Source: Massilia sp. METH4
GTDB taxonomy: Bacteria > Pseudomonadota > Gammaproteobacteria > Burkholderiales > Burkholderiaceae_D
Direction: 5' to 3'
Length of the DNA: 64,000 bases
Assembly (NCBI RefSeq): GCF_037094685.1
Contig: NZ_CP146614.1
Coordinates: 1,426,001-1,490,000, forward strand
Part shown: one piece after another, positions 51,617 through 64,000 of the stretch
Layout of the letters: each line of letters begins with the position of its first letter
Position numbering within the stretch: the first letter of the stretch is position 1
Translations under genes and position numbers: made by a program
The notes under the pieces: model-generated
Told to the model about the DNA's origin: nothing
What the model saw: the letters and a program-made list of their open reading frames with translations, nothing else
The model's database searches: none

Positions 51617-53185
51617 ATGTCCAACCTGAACATTGGAGCCCGCCTCGGGCTGGGATTCGGCGCCGTGCTGGCCCTGCTGCTGGCCGTGCTGGTGCTGGGA
51701 CTGACGTCCATGACGCGCATCGGCGAGCGCGCCGACGATATCGTGCACGACAAGAACGTGAAGCTGGCCACGGCCAACATCATGGTCGACAACGTGCGCA
51801 ATATCGCGCTGGCGCTGACCACGACGATCGTTACGCCCAGCACGCAGCAGATGAATGCGGAACTGCAGAAGGTGGCGAACTATCGCAAGCTGTACGACGA
51901 TGCTCGCCAAAAGCTCGAAGGCATGCTGGACACCGAACAGGAGAAGGCACTGCTGGCCAAGGTGGACCGCGCACTTGCTGACGGCCGGGCCAAGAACGAC
52001 AAGCTCATCGCCCTCCGCAAGGATGGCGAAATCCAGGACGCCACCGAATACCTGCTCGGCACCAGCGGCCCCGGCGTGAACGGCATGCTGGCCGCGCTCG
52101 ACGAGCTCATCGCCCACGAGGCGGAGCTGGCAAACGAAGCCAGCGAGGACGCCACGTCCACTTTCCGCAATGGCCGCTGGCTGATGATCGGGCTCGGCCT
52201 GCTTGCCGCCGTGGCCGGCGCCGTCATCGCCATGCTGGTCACGCGCTCGATCACGCGGCCGCTCGCCCAAGCGGTGCACGTGGCCGAAACGGTGGCGGCG
52301 GGCGACCTGTCCTCCACCATCTCGACCGATCGCCGCGACGAAATGGGCCGCCTGCTGAAGGCGCTGAAAGACATGAACGACGCGTTGCTGGGCGTGGTGG
52401 GCCAGGTCCGAAGCGGCACCGGCGCCATCGCCACCGCGTCGCGCGAAATCGCCGCCGGCAACCTCGACCTGTCGGCGCGCACCGAACAGCAGGCCGGCTC
52501 GCTGGAAGAAACCGCATCCACAATGGAAGAACTGACCGCCACCGTGCGCCAGAATGCCGACAGTGCGAACCAGGCCAACGAACTGGCGCGCAATGCATCG
52601 CAGGTGGCCACGCGAGGCGGCGAGATCGTGTCGCAGGTGGTCAGCACCATGGGAACGATCGACGCGTCCTCGCGCAAGATCGGGGACATCACCGGCGTCA
52701 TCGACAGCATCGCCTTCCAGACCAATATCCTTGCACTGAATGCGGCGGTGGAAGCGGCACGAGCGGGTGAACAGGGGCGCGGCTTCGCCGTGGTCGCCAG
52801 TGAAGTCAGGACCCTGGCGCAGCGCTCGGCCGCAGCGGCGCGCGAGATCAAGGAATTGATCGGCGCCTCGACCGCCACCGTCGACGCAGGGTCGCGGCTG
52901 GTCGCCGAAGCGGGCCGCACGATGGGGGACATCGTGGAGAGCATTGGCCGCGTCACGGAAATCATGGGCGGCATCGCCCACGCCAGCCAGGAACAGAGCG
53001 CCGGCATCGACCAGGTCAACCAGGCCATCACGCAGATGGACGAGGTGACGCAGCAGAACGCGGCGCTGGTGGAAGAAGCGGCGGCCGCTTCCCAAAGCAT
53101 GCAGGAACAGGCGGCACGGCTGGAAGAAGTTGTGGCGTTCTTCAGGACCGGCGAATCGTCCAGCCGCGCGCTGCTGGCGTCTTAA
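51617..53185 (+). CDS. Methyl-accepting chemotaxis protein
   Basis: 522 residues. N-terminal membrane segment (about 12-30), a periplasmic four-helix-bundle sensor (about 32-190), second segment (about 193-215), HAMP domain and the cytoplasmic signalling domain, whose tip includes [33 protein letters not shown]. There is no C-terminal CheR-docking pentapeptide. GGGGAGAG precedes the ATG. The ligand is unknown. It stands alone, convergent with the kinase operon that encodes CheB and CheR. Confidence 0.94.
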   Translation: MSNLNIGARLGLGFGAVLALLLAVLVLGLTSMTRIGERADDIVHDKNVKLATANIMVDNVRNIALALTTTIVTPSTQQMNAELQKVANYRKLYDDARQKLEGMLDTEQEKALLAKVDRALADGRAKNDKLIALRKDGEIQDATEYLLGTSGPGVNGMLAALDELIAHEAELANEASEDATSTFRNGRWLMIGLGLLAAVAGAVIAMLVTRSITRPLAQAVHVAETVAAGDLSSTISTDRRDEMGRLLKALKDMNDALLGVVGQVRSGTGAIATASREIAAGNLDLSARTEQQAGSLEETASTMEELTATVRQNADSANQANELARNASQVATRGGEIVSQVVSTMGTIDASSRKIGDITGVIDSIAFQTNILALNAAVEAARAGEQGRGFAVVASEVRTLAQRSAAAAREIKELIGASTATVDAGSRLVAEAGRTMGDIVESIGRVTEIMGGIAHASQEQSAGIDQVNQAITQMDEVTQQNAALVEEAAAASQSMQEQAARLEEVVAFFRTGESSSRALLAS

Positions 53186-53240
53186 GCCGATCCCGGCACT
53201 GCACGGATCGCGGCTGCGCCATCGGGTCCGACCGTGCGGA

Positions 53241-54467
53241 TCAGGCCACCGCCGGCATTCCCTCGCGCGGCAGCGCCAGCGTGAACACGGAACCCTCGCC
53301 CGGCCGGCTCGCCACGGTCAGCGAGCCGCGGTGCGCCTCGGCCAGCTGGCGCGAGATGTACAGCCCCAGGCCCAGGCCGGAGGGCACGCCGTTGCCGGCC
53401 ACCCGTTCATAGGGCAGGAAGATACGCGCCTGCATCGCTTCGTCGATGCCGGGGCCCTGGTCGATCACGTCCACGCGCGCCTCTTTCTCGTCCGCCGTGA
53501 GGCGGATGCGCACCGGCTTGCCGCCGCCGTAGCGCAAGCCGTTGGTCAGCAGGTTGACGATCACCTGCTCGATGCGGAACTCGTCCCACCAGCCGCTCAC
53601 CGGCTCTGGCGCTTCCAGTTCGAACGTCGTGCCGGCATCCTGCGCCTGGCGCGCCAGGTCGCCCGTCAGGCGGCGCAGCATCGCCTGCAGCTCGGTGGCG
53701 CCTGGGCGGATCGACAGCACGCCGCTGCGGATGCGCGACACGTCGAGCATATCGTCGATCAGCCGTATCATCGCCTGGATCTGGCGGCCATCGCCTTCCA
53801 CCATCTTTCCCAGCGCGGCCTTGTTGAACGCTTCCATATTGTCGCGCTCGAGCTGCATCTTGCGCATCTGCGTGCCCAGGAACAGCGTGTTGAGCGGCGT
53901 GCGCAGCTCGTGCGCCACCATCGACATGAACTCGTCGCGCATGCGCAACGCATAGCGCAGCTCTTCCTGCGCGGCGCGCAGCTCGTTCATCGTGGCATGC
54001 TGTTCCTCGACGCGGCGGCGGATCTCCATGCGCTGGCAATGCAGGTCGACGAACACGTTCACCTTGCTGCGCACCGCGTCCGGATCGAGCGGCTTGTAGA
54101 GGAAGTCGACGGCGCCCGTCTCGTAGCCCTTGAATGCGTAGTTGAGTTCCTTGCCGGCGGCGCTCACGAACACGATCGGGATATGCCGCGTCTTGTCCGT
54201 GCCGCGCATCAGTTCGGCCAGCTCGAAGCCGTCCATGCCGGGCATCTGCACGTCCAGGATCGCCAGGGCGAAATCGTGCTCGAGCAGCAGCGCCAGCGCT
54301 TCCTCGCCGGAGGCAGCCTGGTACACGGCGCGGTTGTCGTCGCGAATGATGGCGTTCAGCGCGCGCAGGTTTTCCGGAAGATCGTCGACGATCAACAGCT
54401 TCGTCACATTGCCCGCCGGACCGCTCATCAACCCCATGCTGCACTCCTTGTTGGGCACATTGTTCAT
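53241..54467 (-). CDS. Response regulator-histidine kinase hybrid (REC-HisKA-HATPase)
   Basis: 408 residues. A receiver domain at about 22-140 with phospho-acceptor Asp72 (AILDVQMPGMDG) and Lys in FLYKPLD. A coiled coil at about 145-180. HisKA with His186 ([11 protein letters not shown]). An ATPase domain with NLLTNGLRYGGG, DQGPGID and GLGLGLYISRQ. There is no sensor domain, so the receiver probably takes input phosphate, for example from the large kinase upstream. It overlaps cheB by four bases and is the last gene of the operon. Confidence 0.92.
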   Translation of the reverse strand: MNNVPNKECSMGLMSGPAGNVTKLLIVDDLPENLRALNAIIRDDNRAVYQAASGEEALALLLEHDFALAILDVQMPGMDGFELAELMRGTDKTRHIPIVFVSAAGKELNYAFKGYETGAVDFLYKPLDPDAVRSKVNVFVDLHCQRMEIRRRVEEQHATMNELRAAQEELRYALRMRDEFMSMVAHELRTPLNTLFLGTQMRKMQLERDNMEAFNKAALGKMVEGDGRQIQAMIRLIDDMLDVSRIRSGVLSIRPGATELQAMLRRLTGDLARQAQDAGTTFELEAPEPVSGWWDEFRIEQVIVNLLTNGLRYGGGKPVRIRLTADEKEARVDVIDQGPGIDEAMQARIFLPYERVAGNGVPSGLGLGLYISRQLAEAHRGSLTVASRPGEGSVFTLALPREGMPAVA

Positions 54468-55072
54468 TTCAAGTTCTCCATCGACAGTTGCAGCAGCCTG
54501 CGGATGTCCCGCAGCGGCAGCACCAGGTCCGGCGCGCGCAGCCGGATCGCTTCGTTCGGCATCACGCTTACTTGCGCCTCAGCCGGGTCCTGCACCACCG
54601 TCAGCCCGCCGGCCGCGCCCACGGCGGCCAGGCCGGCAGCGCCATCGTGGTTGGCGCCGGTGAGCAGAATACCCATCAGTTCCGGGCCGTACACGTCCGC
54701 CGCGGATTCCATCGTGATATCGATCGCCGGCCGGGCGAAGTGCACCGGCGGTTCCAGCGACAGCGAAAACACGCCATCCCTCTCGATCGACAGGTGATAG
54801 TCGGCCGGCGCGAAGTACAGCGTGCCTGGCCGCGGCGCCGCCTTGTCCGCCGCCTCTTCCACGCGCAGCGCGAGGCGCTGGCCGAACACGTCCACCAGCT
54901 GGTTCTGGCGCCCGCGCATCACGTGCAGCACCGTCACCACCGGGTACGGGAATTCGCGCGGCAGGCCGGGCAGGATATCGATCAGCGCATTCACGCCACC
55001 GGCCGAAGCGCCGATGACGATCGCCGCGAAGCGGCGTCCCGCCAGGGCTTGCGCGAGGAGGGCGTCGTCCAT
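54464..55072 (-). CDS. cheB: Chemotaxis methylesterase CheB (catalytic domain only)
   Basis: 202 residues, only the methylesterase domain; the usual N-terminal receiver is absent. GASAGGVNALIDIL holds the catalytic Ser, HVMRGRQNQLVDVFGQRL the catalytic His region, and LLTGANHDGAAGL the catalytic Asp. It removes methyl groups from chemoreceptor glutamates. It starts within the cheR stop (TGATG). Activity must be controlled by something other than its own receiver. Confidence 0.92.
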   Translation of the reverse strand: MDDALLAQALAGRRFAAIVIGASAGGVNALIDILPGLPREFPYPVVTVLHVMRGRQNQLVDVFGQRLALRVEEAADKAAPRPGTLYFAPADYHLSIERDGVFSLSLEPPVHFARPAIDITMESAADVYGPELMGILLTGANHDGAAGLAAVGAAGGLTVVQDPAEAQVSVMPNEAIRLRAPDLVLPLRDIRRLLQLSMENLK

Positions 55073-55908
55073 CACAATTTCCTGAACAGCCGCTCGCGTT
55101 TCACGACCGGTTCGAACAAGGGGCCATAGGCGGAAAAGTCGATGCTCTCCTTGCTGCCCAGGCCCAGGAAGCCGCGGTGGCACAGCGACTCGTGGAACAG
55201 TCCCAGCGCGCGCTCCTGCAGCTTCTTCTTGAAATAAATCATCACGTTGCGGCAGCTGATCAATTGCGTTTCCGCGAACACCGAGTCGGTGGCCAGGCTG
55301 TGGTCCGCGAACGTGACGTTTTCCGCCAGCGAGCGGTCGAACAGCGCGGCATTGTAGGCTGCCGTGTAGTAGTCTGAAAAGGCGCGCTTGCCGCCGGCGG
55401 CCTGGTAGTTTTCCGTGTAGGCGCGCATGTTCTCCAGTGGGAACACACCTTTCTTCGCCTTTTCCAGCGATTGCGGGTTGATGTCGGTGGCGTAGATGAT
55501 ACTGCGTTCCAGCAGCCCCTCCTCTTTCAGCAGGATCGCCAGCGAATACACCTCCTCGCCGGTGCTGCAACCGGCCACCCAGATCTTCAGCGACGGGTAG
55601 GTGGAAAGCACCGGCATCACGTGCTCGCGCAGCGCGGCGAAGTAGGTGGGGTCGCGGAACATCTCCGTGACGGGAATCGTGAGGTATTGCAGCAGCTCGG
55701 AAAACGCCGCCGGTTCGTGCAGCACGCGCGATTGCAGTTGCGAGATCGTCTCGCAGCCCATCTCGCGAATCGCGTGCACCACGCGCCGCTTCTGCGAGGC
55801 GCCGGTGTAATCGCGGAAGTCGTAGCTGTACTTCAGGTAGATCGCCTCCATCAGCATCTTCAGCTCGATATCGGTGTCGCTGTGCTGGGGGCGGATCGGT
55901 TGCATCAT
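55072..55908 (-). CDS. cheR: Chemotaxis methyltransferase CheR
   Basis: 278 residues. The CheR N-terminal helical domain is followed by the SAM-dependent methyltransferase domain with IWVAGCSTGEEVYSLAI, ATDINPQSLEKA and ISCRNVMIYFKK. It methylates chemoreceptor glutamates. It lies 20 bases after the large kinase, so it is co-transcribed. Two adjacent ATG codons are possible starts. Confidence 0.94.
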   Translation of the reverse strand: MMQPIRPQHSDTDIELKMLMEAIYLKYSYDFRDYTGASQKRRVVHAIREMGCETISQLQSRVLHEPAAFSELLQYLTIPVTEMFRDPTYFAALREHVMPVLSTYPSLKIWVAGCSTGEEVYSLAILLKEEGLLERSIIYATDINPQSLEKAKKGVFPLENMRAYTENYQAAGGKRAFSDYYTAAYNAALFDRSLAENVTFADHSLATDSVFAETQLISCRNVMIYFKKKLQERALGLFHESLCHRGFLGLGSKESIDFSAYGPLFEPVVKRERLFRKL

Positions 55909-55928
55909 GGGCGGTTTCCTCAAGTGCG

Positions 55929-59405
<3,477 letters not shown>

Positions 59406-59464
59406 GGGCGCGAACTGGACAGGAAAAACACAAAGTTTATCCTAACTGCAACGAACCTACGCGG

Positions 59465-59493
59465 TTGGGCAATCGTGCGCGCATCGCTATAAT
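59465..59493 (+). promoter_or_regulatory. Promoter of the lipoprotein gene at 59.5 kb
   Basis: -35 TTGGGC (59465-59470), a 17-base spacer and -10 TATAAT (59488-59493), 34 bases before the ATG. Confidence 0.6.
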
Positions 59494-59527
59494 CGGCCGG
59501 ACGCCCCACCCGACAGGACCTTTTCCG

Positions 59528-59926
59528 ATGCGCAAATTATTCTTGCTGACTCCGCTGTTGCTGGCGGGCTGCTACAACGATTCCGCCACATTCTATGCGG
59601 ACAGCAGCCAGGAGCACACGCTCACCGTGCGGCGCCAGCAGGATTATTTCTGGAGCGAGCAAGGCCGCTTCGTGCTGATGGCCACGCGCCTGCCGGACTG
59701 CCAGCGGCGCATCGACCTGGCCGAACTGCCGCTGGAGGACACCACCGTGGAATTGTTCAGCGAAGGCGACAACCGCTGGGCGCTGCGCGCCGGCCAGCAG
59801 GTGTGGCACGTGGATACGCAAACGTGCTCGCTGGTGGACGAGGATGGGCCGGCCACGGGCACGAAGGTGGGCGATTTCCGGGCGGAGATCGATCAGATTA
59901 CGTTTATCGAGGCGGGGGACCAATAA
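59528..59926 (+). CDS. Small lipoprotein, unknown function
   Basis: 132 residues with signal peptide and lipobox LLAGC (Cys15). The mature domain is acidic (EHTLTVRRQQDYFWSEQGRF, then a conserved-looking DCQRRIDLAELP). I do not recognise the family. The start is the ATG after the promoter described above. It is convergent with folE across a repeat hairpin. Confidence 0.8.
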   Translation: MRKLFLLTPLLLAGCYNDSATFYADSSQEHTLTVRRQQDYFWSEQGRFVLMATRLPDCQRRIDLAELPLEDTTVELFSEGDNRWALRAGQQVWHVDTQTCSLVDEDGPATGTKVGDFRAEIDQITFIEAGDQ

Positions 59927-59927
59927 A

Positions 59928-59968
59928 GTTGCTCCAAAAATGGGGACAGACCCCATTTTCAGAGCAAC
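59928..59968. repeat. Inverted repeat with GGGGACAGACCCC core
   Basis: GTTGCTC / GAGCAAC outer arms and AAAATGGGG / CCCCATTTT inner arms around ACAGA. It can fold as a long hairpin and end both convergent transcripts. Its core is the same as the arms inside soxX. Confidence 0.85.
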
Positions 59969-59980
59969 ATTTCTGCTGGA

Positions 59981-60544
59981 TCAGTCCCGGGCCAGCGCCA
60001 GGAACTCGGTGCGCAGCGCCAGGTTCGGCTGCAATTCGCCCAGCATGGCGGACGTGATCGTTTCCTCGCCCGGCGTGCGGATGCCGCGGCTTTCCATGCA
60101 CATGTGGCGGCATTTCACCACCACGCCGACGGCCTTCGGCTCCAGCACTTCCATCAGCGTATTGGCGATCTGCACCGTCATGCGTTCCTGCACCTGCAGG
60201 CGCTTGGCGAAGCAGTCGACCAAGCGGGTCAACTTCGACAGCCCGACGATCTTGCCGTTCGGCAGGTAGCCGACGGTGGCCTTGCCGAAGAACGGCGCCA
60301 GGTGGTGCTCGCAATGGCTGTACACGGGGATATTGCGCACCACGATCAGCTCGTTGTATTCCTCCGCGCCGTCTTCGAACGCCTTCAGCAGTTCGACGGG
60401 GTCCTGGTCATAGCCGGACGTCCAGTGCTTCCAGGCCTTGGCCACGCGGTGCGGGGTTTCCGCCAGTCCCGGACGGTCCGGGTCCTCGCCCAACGAGGCC
60501 AGGAAACGGCGCCAGTCGTGATCGGAAAATGATTCTTTAGACAT
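59981..60544 (-). CDS. folE: GTP cyclohydrolase I
   Basis: 187 residues, the first enzyme of tetrahydrofolate synthesis, converting GTP to dihydroneopterin triphosphate. The zinc and substrate motifs YSHCEHHLAPFFGKATVGYLP, GLSKLTRLVD and MCMESRGI are all present. Length is normal. Confidence 0.97.
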   Translation of the reverse strand: MSKESFSDHDWRRFLASLGEDPDRPGLAETPHRVAKAWKHWTSGYDQDPVELLKAFEDGAEEYNELIVVRNIPVYSHCEHHLAPFFGKATVGYLPNGKIVGLSKLTRLVDCFAKRLQVQERMTVQIANTLMEVLEPKAVGVVVKCRHMCMESRGIRTPGEETITSAMLGELQPNLALRTEFLALARD

Positions 60545-60600
60545 GATGAATGCTGCTCAAATGAAAGGGTATCCGCCAGTATACAGAAAATAGTCACCTT

Positions 60601-61440
60601 TCACCGGGCAGGGCGTCCTGGGCGGTTGGCCGCCAGCAGGGCGCTGGCGATCGATACGCTATGCGGAATTTCCGGCCACTCGTCATCCGGCCCGAACCAG
60701 CGGGCATCCTCGATCTCGGTCGGGTCGACCCGGATCTCGCCGGACAGGTACTCGGCCGTGAACGCGATCATCAGCGAATTCGGGAAGGGCCAGGACTGGC
60801 TCTTGAAGTATTCGAGCTTGTGCACGCGCAGCCCCACTTCCTCGTACACCTCGCGGTGCACCGCCTCCTCGATCGATTCACCCGCCTCCAGGAAGCCGGC
60901 CAGCGCCGTATAGCGCCGCACCGGCGTGTTGGTGTGCAGGGCCAGCAGCACCTTTTCTTCCTTGCGGATCAGCACCATCATCGCCGGGCAGATCTGCGGA
61001 TACGCGGTGAAGCCGCACGCGGCGCACTTGTAGGCGCGCTCGCCGGTGGCCCGGTGCATGGGCGCCGCGCATACGCCGCAATGGCGATGCGTGCGTGCCC
61101 ATTCGGCGATCTGGCCCGCCCGGCCGGCAAGGCCGAGGAAGCCGTCGTCGACGATGCCGAACAGGCTACGCATGTTGTGCCATGCATAGTCCCCGCCGGG
61201 CAGCGCATCGTCGTCCACCCACGCGGCCTGGCAGTAACGTCCCTGCCAGATGCCGACCGGGTGCAACCGTTCGGGTGGTATGCCGAGCAGATCCCCGCTG
61301 GAAGGCAGCGCCAGCTCGGGCTGGTCGAAATCGGACCCGCGCAGCAACAGCTTGCCGCGGTGGAAGAGGAAAGTCAGCGGATCCCGCGGGTCGGCCGGCG
61401 GGTCGATGAGGGGCGTGAAGGCGGATGGCGTCTGGAGCAT
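60601..61440 (-). CDS. nudC: NAD(H) pyrophosphatase NudC
   Basis: 279 residues. An N-terminal beta domain, a zinc ribbon (CGVCAAP and CAACGF, about 117-137), then the Nudix box GFLEAGESIEEAVHREVYEEVG and the NudC-specific SQPWPFPNSLM-like segment (here SQSWPFPNSLM). NudC hydrolyses NAD(H) and removes NAD caps from RNA 5' ends. It is divergent from the glycosyltransferase gene. Confidence 0.95.
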   Translation of the reverse strand: MLQTPSAFTPLIDPPADPRDPLTFLFHRGKLLLRGSDFDQPELALPSSGDLLGIPPERLHPVGIWQGRYCQAAWVDDDALPGGDYAWHNMRSLFGIVDDGFLGLAGRAGQIAEWARTHRHCGVCAAPMHRATGERAYKCAACGFTAYPQICPAMMVLIRKEEKVLLALHTNTPVRRYTALAGFLEAGESIEEAVHREVYEEVGLRVHKLEYFKSQSWPFPNSLMIAFTAEYLSGEIRVDPTEIEDARWFGPDDEWPEIPHSVSIASALLAANRPGRPAR

Positions 61441-61602
61441 GGCGGTATCGTTTGCTTCGGGTACCTCATCTTACCCAGTTCGCGCCGCACGTGTTGGCGG
61501 GACGTCACAGTTGCCATAAGGCTAAAGAATCGCGCGCTGGCGCCATCTTCTCCAGAGTATGATTACCCTTCATTTACTGCCGACTCGAGAGACCTTCCAC
61601 CG

Positions 61603-64000
61603 ATGAACGTACCCGAGATCCCCGATGCATTGCTTCGCCAGGCCGAACGCGGCGTGCTGCCGCTTGCGGAATTGTTTGAGGGAGCGCAGCGGCTGATCGA
61701 CGAAGGGGCGCCGCATGCGGCGATCCGGCTTTACGAAACGTGGCTGGAACATGCCCGCTCCCCGCTGGCTTATGCCGTGTGGTTCAACCTGGCCATCGCG
61801 TACAGCGGCGTGGGCGACGATGCGAGCGCCGAGCGCGGCTACATCAAGGCCATTTCCGAGAATCCCCGCTTCATCGAGGCGCGCCTGAACCTGGGCACGC
61901 TGTACGAGCTCCTGGGCCGCACGGACGATGCGCTGGCGACGTGGCGCGCGATCCTGACGGACGTGCCCGACCTCACCGCCCAGCCCAGGCTGCACGTGCA
62001 GGCCCTGAACAACCTGGGCCGCCTGCTGGAAATCGGCAAGTGCCTGCCGGAGGCGGAAGACTTCCTTGCCCGCAGCCTCGAACTGGATCCGGAGCAGCCG
62101 CGTGTCATCATGCATTGGGTGCACCTGCGCCAGAAGCTGTGCCGCTGGCCCGTGTACCAGCCTTTCGCTGGCGTCACGGCCGAAGCGCAGTGGCGCCATA
62201 CGTCGGCGCTGGCGATGCTGGCCGCGTCGGCCGACCCGGCCGTGCAGCTGGCCGCCTCGCGCCGTTTCGTCGACGAGAAGGTCGACAGCGACGTGCCGCA
62301 CCTGGCCGACCCGAACGGCTACCCGCACAAGCGCATGCGCATCGGCTACCTGTCTTCCGACCTGTGCTCGCACGCCGTGGCGATCCTCACCGCCGAATTG
62401 TACGAGCTGCACGACCGCTCGCGCGTGGAAGTCTATGCGTTCTCGTGGAGCCGCGAAGACAATTCATCGCTTCGAGCCCGGGTAGTGGGAGCAATGGACC
62501 ACTATATCCGCATCGACCGCATGAGGGACGAGGAAGCGGCCCGCTGTATCCGCTCGCACGAGATCGACATCCTGGTCGACCTGCACGGCCTCACGATGGG
62601 CGCGCGCCCTGGAATCCTGTGCCGCCGGCCGGCGCCCGTACAGCTGACGTGGCTGGGCTTTCCCGGTCCCACGGCGATTCCGGGCATCGACTACGTGGTG
62701 GCGGACGCCTTCGTGCTGCCGCCCGAACTGGAAGCGCACTTCACCGAGAAGCCGCTGCGCATGCCGCATACGTTCCAGATCAACGACCGCCAGCGCGCCA
62801 TCGGCGACACGTCGGACCGCGGCGCGCACGGCCTGCCGGAGGACCGCTTCGTCTTCTGCGCGTTCAACACCAACTTCAAGTTCACGCCGGAAGTGTTCGA
62901 CGCGTGGATGCGCATCCTGCGTCGCGTGCCGGACAGCGTGCTGTGGATCGTGGCCGATGTCGATGCCACGCGGGGCAACCTGGTGCGCGAAGCCGAGGCA
63001 CGCGGCATTGATGGCGCGCGCCTGCTGTTTGCGGCGCGCGTGCCACCGGCCGACTACCTGGCCCGCTTCCGCCTGGCCGACCTGTTCCTGGACACCAACC
63101 CGTTCAACGGCGGCACCACCGCCAGCGATGCCTTGTGGGCCGGCCTGCCCGTGCTCACCTGGGCCGGCCAGACCTTCTGCTCGCGCATGGCCGGCAGCCT
63201 GCTGCATGCGGTGGGCCTGCCGGAACTGGTCACGCATTCGCTGGCGGAATACGAGGAAATGGCGGTGGCGCTGGCCACCGACCGGGCACGGATGGCGGAG
63301 CTGCGTTCGCGCCTGGCCGTCAACCGCGACACCAGCCCGCTGTTCGACACGCCACGCTTCGTGCGCGACTACGAAGACTTGCTGGCCTCCGTGGTAAAAC
63401 GCCCGGCCGGCGCGCCGCTGTCGGACGAGCCCGATCCGATCCGCGCCCACGCGGTGCCGGAACCGTCGCCAGGCCAGCTGAGCGTGCAGCAGAATGGCAT
63501 GCTGAACTTGATGCGGCCCGGCATGCACAGCGTCGTCGAGGTGGGCGGCGCCACGCTGGCCCAGGCATGGCGGGCACGTGCGCCGAACTCGCATTTCACC
63601 ACGATCACCGATCGGCCGGACGACGACGCGGCATTCTCGACCGGGATCATCGACGTGGAAGCGGAAGAGATGGACCAGGCCATGTGGAGCCAGGCGGCCC
63701 CGGCGCAATGCTGGCTGTTCCCGGAAACGCTGGAACGCCTGCGCGACCCATGGGCTTTCCTGCAACGCGTGCGGCACGAGGCACTGGGTGCCGTCGATAT
63801 CGTGGCTTGCGTGAACAATGGCCAGAACTGGCTCGTGCAATCGCAGCTGGCCACGGGGAACCTGTTGTACCAGCCTGCCGGCGTGCCGGACCGCCGCAGC
63901 CTGCACCTGTTCACCCGCACTTCGCTGGCCGCGCTGCTGCGCGAATGCGGCTTCGAGATCGCGGAAATGACGGCGGTGAATGCGCACCAGCCGCCGCCGG
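61603..64000 (+). CDS. SPINDLY-family O-GlcNAc transferase with C-terminal methyltransferase-like domain (partial)
   Basis: The frame from the ATG at 61603 stays open to the window edge, giving at least 799 residues. Residues about 30-180 contain TPR-type helical repeats (LNLGTLYELLGRTDDAL, LNNLGRLLEIGKC). Residues about 244-590 are the SPY/OGT catalytic region: RIGYLSSDLCSHAV, LTWLGFPGPTAIPGIDYVVAD, FNTNFKFTPEVFDAWMRIL and DTNPFNGGTTASDALWAGLPV. From about 615 on, a further domain (SVVEVGGATLAQAW, QNWLVQSQLATGNLLYQ, ALLRECGFEI) looks like a degenerate SAM-methyltransferase fold. It probably glycosylates proteins. The 3' end is missing. Confidence 0.9.
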   Translation, partial: MNVPEIPDALLRQAERGVLPLAELFEGAQRLIDEGAPHAAIRLYETWLEHARSPLAYAVWFNLAIAYSGVGDDASAERGYIKAISENPRFIEARLNLGTLYELLGRTDDALATWRAILTDVPDLTAQPRLHVQALNNLGRLLEIGKCLPEAEDFLARSLELDPEQPRVIMHWVHLRQKLCRWPVYQPFAGVTAEAQWRHTSALAMLAASADPAVQLAASRRFVDEKVDSDVPHLADPNGYPHKRMRIGYLSSDLCSHAVAILTAELYELHDRSRVEVYAFSWSREDNSSLRARVVGAMDHYIRIDRMRDEEAARCIRSHEIDILVDLHGLTMGARPGILCRRPAPVQLTWLGFPGPTAIPGIDYVVADAFVLPPELEAHFTEKPLRMPHTFQINDRQRAIGDTSDRGAHGLPEDRFVFCAFNTNFKFTPEVFDAWMRILRRVPDSVLWIVADVDATRGNLVREAEARGIDGARLLFAARVPPADYLARFRLADLFLDTNPFNGGTTASDALWAGLPVLTWAGQTFCSRMAGSLLHAVGLPELVTHSLAEYEEMAVALATDRARMAELRSRLAVNRDTSPLFDTPRFVRDYEDLLASVVKRPAGAPLSDEPDPIRAHAVPEPSPGQLSVQQNGMLNLMRPGMHSVVEVGGATLAQAWRARAPNSHFTTITDRPDDDAAFSTGIIDVEAEEMDQAMWSQAAPAQCWLFPETLERLRDPWAFLQRVRHEALGAVDIVACVNNGQNWLVQSQLATGNLLYQPAGVPDRRSLHLFTRTSLAALLRECGFEIAEMTAVNAHQPPP

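Noticed and set aside
61740..63011. A 423-codon frame at the start of the glycosyltransferase region
   Set aside because: It is out of frame with the SPY protein that starts at 61603 and stays open to the window end; it is a shadow frame.

Overview
The window is chromosomal DNA from a GC-rich betaproteobacterium, most likely Oxalobacteraceae (Massilia / Pseudoduganella / Telluria type). Three things point there: the origin-proximal order mnmE-yidC-yidD-rnpA-rpmH | dnaA-dnaN-gyrB, rRNA operons with a tRNA-Ile(GAU)/tRNA-Ala(UGC) spacer, and the style of the accessory genes. This placement is inference; no database search was run.

Layout. 1-1.9 kb: most of a 16S gene (minus) and the promoter of a first rRNA operon. 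1.9-10.2 kb: a PqqU/YncD-like TonB receptor, the RNA-repair pair rtcB-rtcA, a phytase-like lipoprotein, and a divergent AraC regulator / short-chain dehydrogenase pair. 10.2-16.5 kb: a complete second rRNA operon (minus; 16S, tRNA-Ile, tRNA-Ala, 23S, 5S) followed by a duplicated array of terminators. 16.5-28.6 kb: a B12-binding radical SAM protein; an MCE-type lipid ABC transporter (STAS-permease fusion, ATPase, MlaD-like protein, auxiliary lipoprotein) with a VanZ-like protein; a ferredoxin, a hydrolase, a D,D-carboxypeptidase, an aldo/keto reductase, pssA, a CAP lipoprotein and an Hpt protein. 28.7-38.9 kb: the replication-origin neighbourhood. 39-43 kb: an AT-richer accessory patch with an orphan TssF-like gene. 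43.6-50 kb: a tightly packed minus-strand operon of a molybdenum hydroxylase pair plus soxX-Y-Z-A and a flavocytochrome c pair. 50-59.4 kb: ompW, a chemoreceptor, and a kinase-CheR-CheB-kinase signalling operon. 59.5-64 kb: a lipoprotein, folE, nudC and the start of a SPINDLY-type O-GlcNAc transferase that runs off the window.

How the genes work together. The rRNA operons and the mnmE-rpmH block are transcribed away from the origin, the usual co-directional arrangement. The sox operon encodes the SoxXA cytochromes, the SoxYZ carrier and a flavocytochrome-c-like pair, so it should handle reduced sulfur. It has no soxB or soxCD in this window, and instead starts with an IorAB-type molybdenum hydroxylase. 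The 53-59 kb operon looks like a non-flagellar sensory pathway built from two multidomain kinases with their own CheB and CheR.

The most unusual signals are: (1) two tandem, inverted-repeat (REPIN-like) elements inside the 5' end of soxX, spaced exactly 120 bp so the frame is kept and the signal-peptide core is duplicated; (2) a complete helix replacement with compensatory changes between the two 16S copies; (3) related short palindromic repeats at 43.5, 47.1-47.3, 50.9 and 59.9 kb; (4) a duplicated 5S tail and terminators after the rRNA operon; (5) a nested, almost perfect palindrome pair between dnaA and dnaN.
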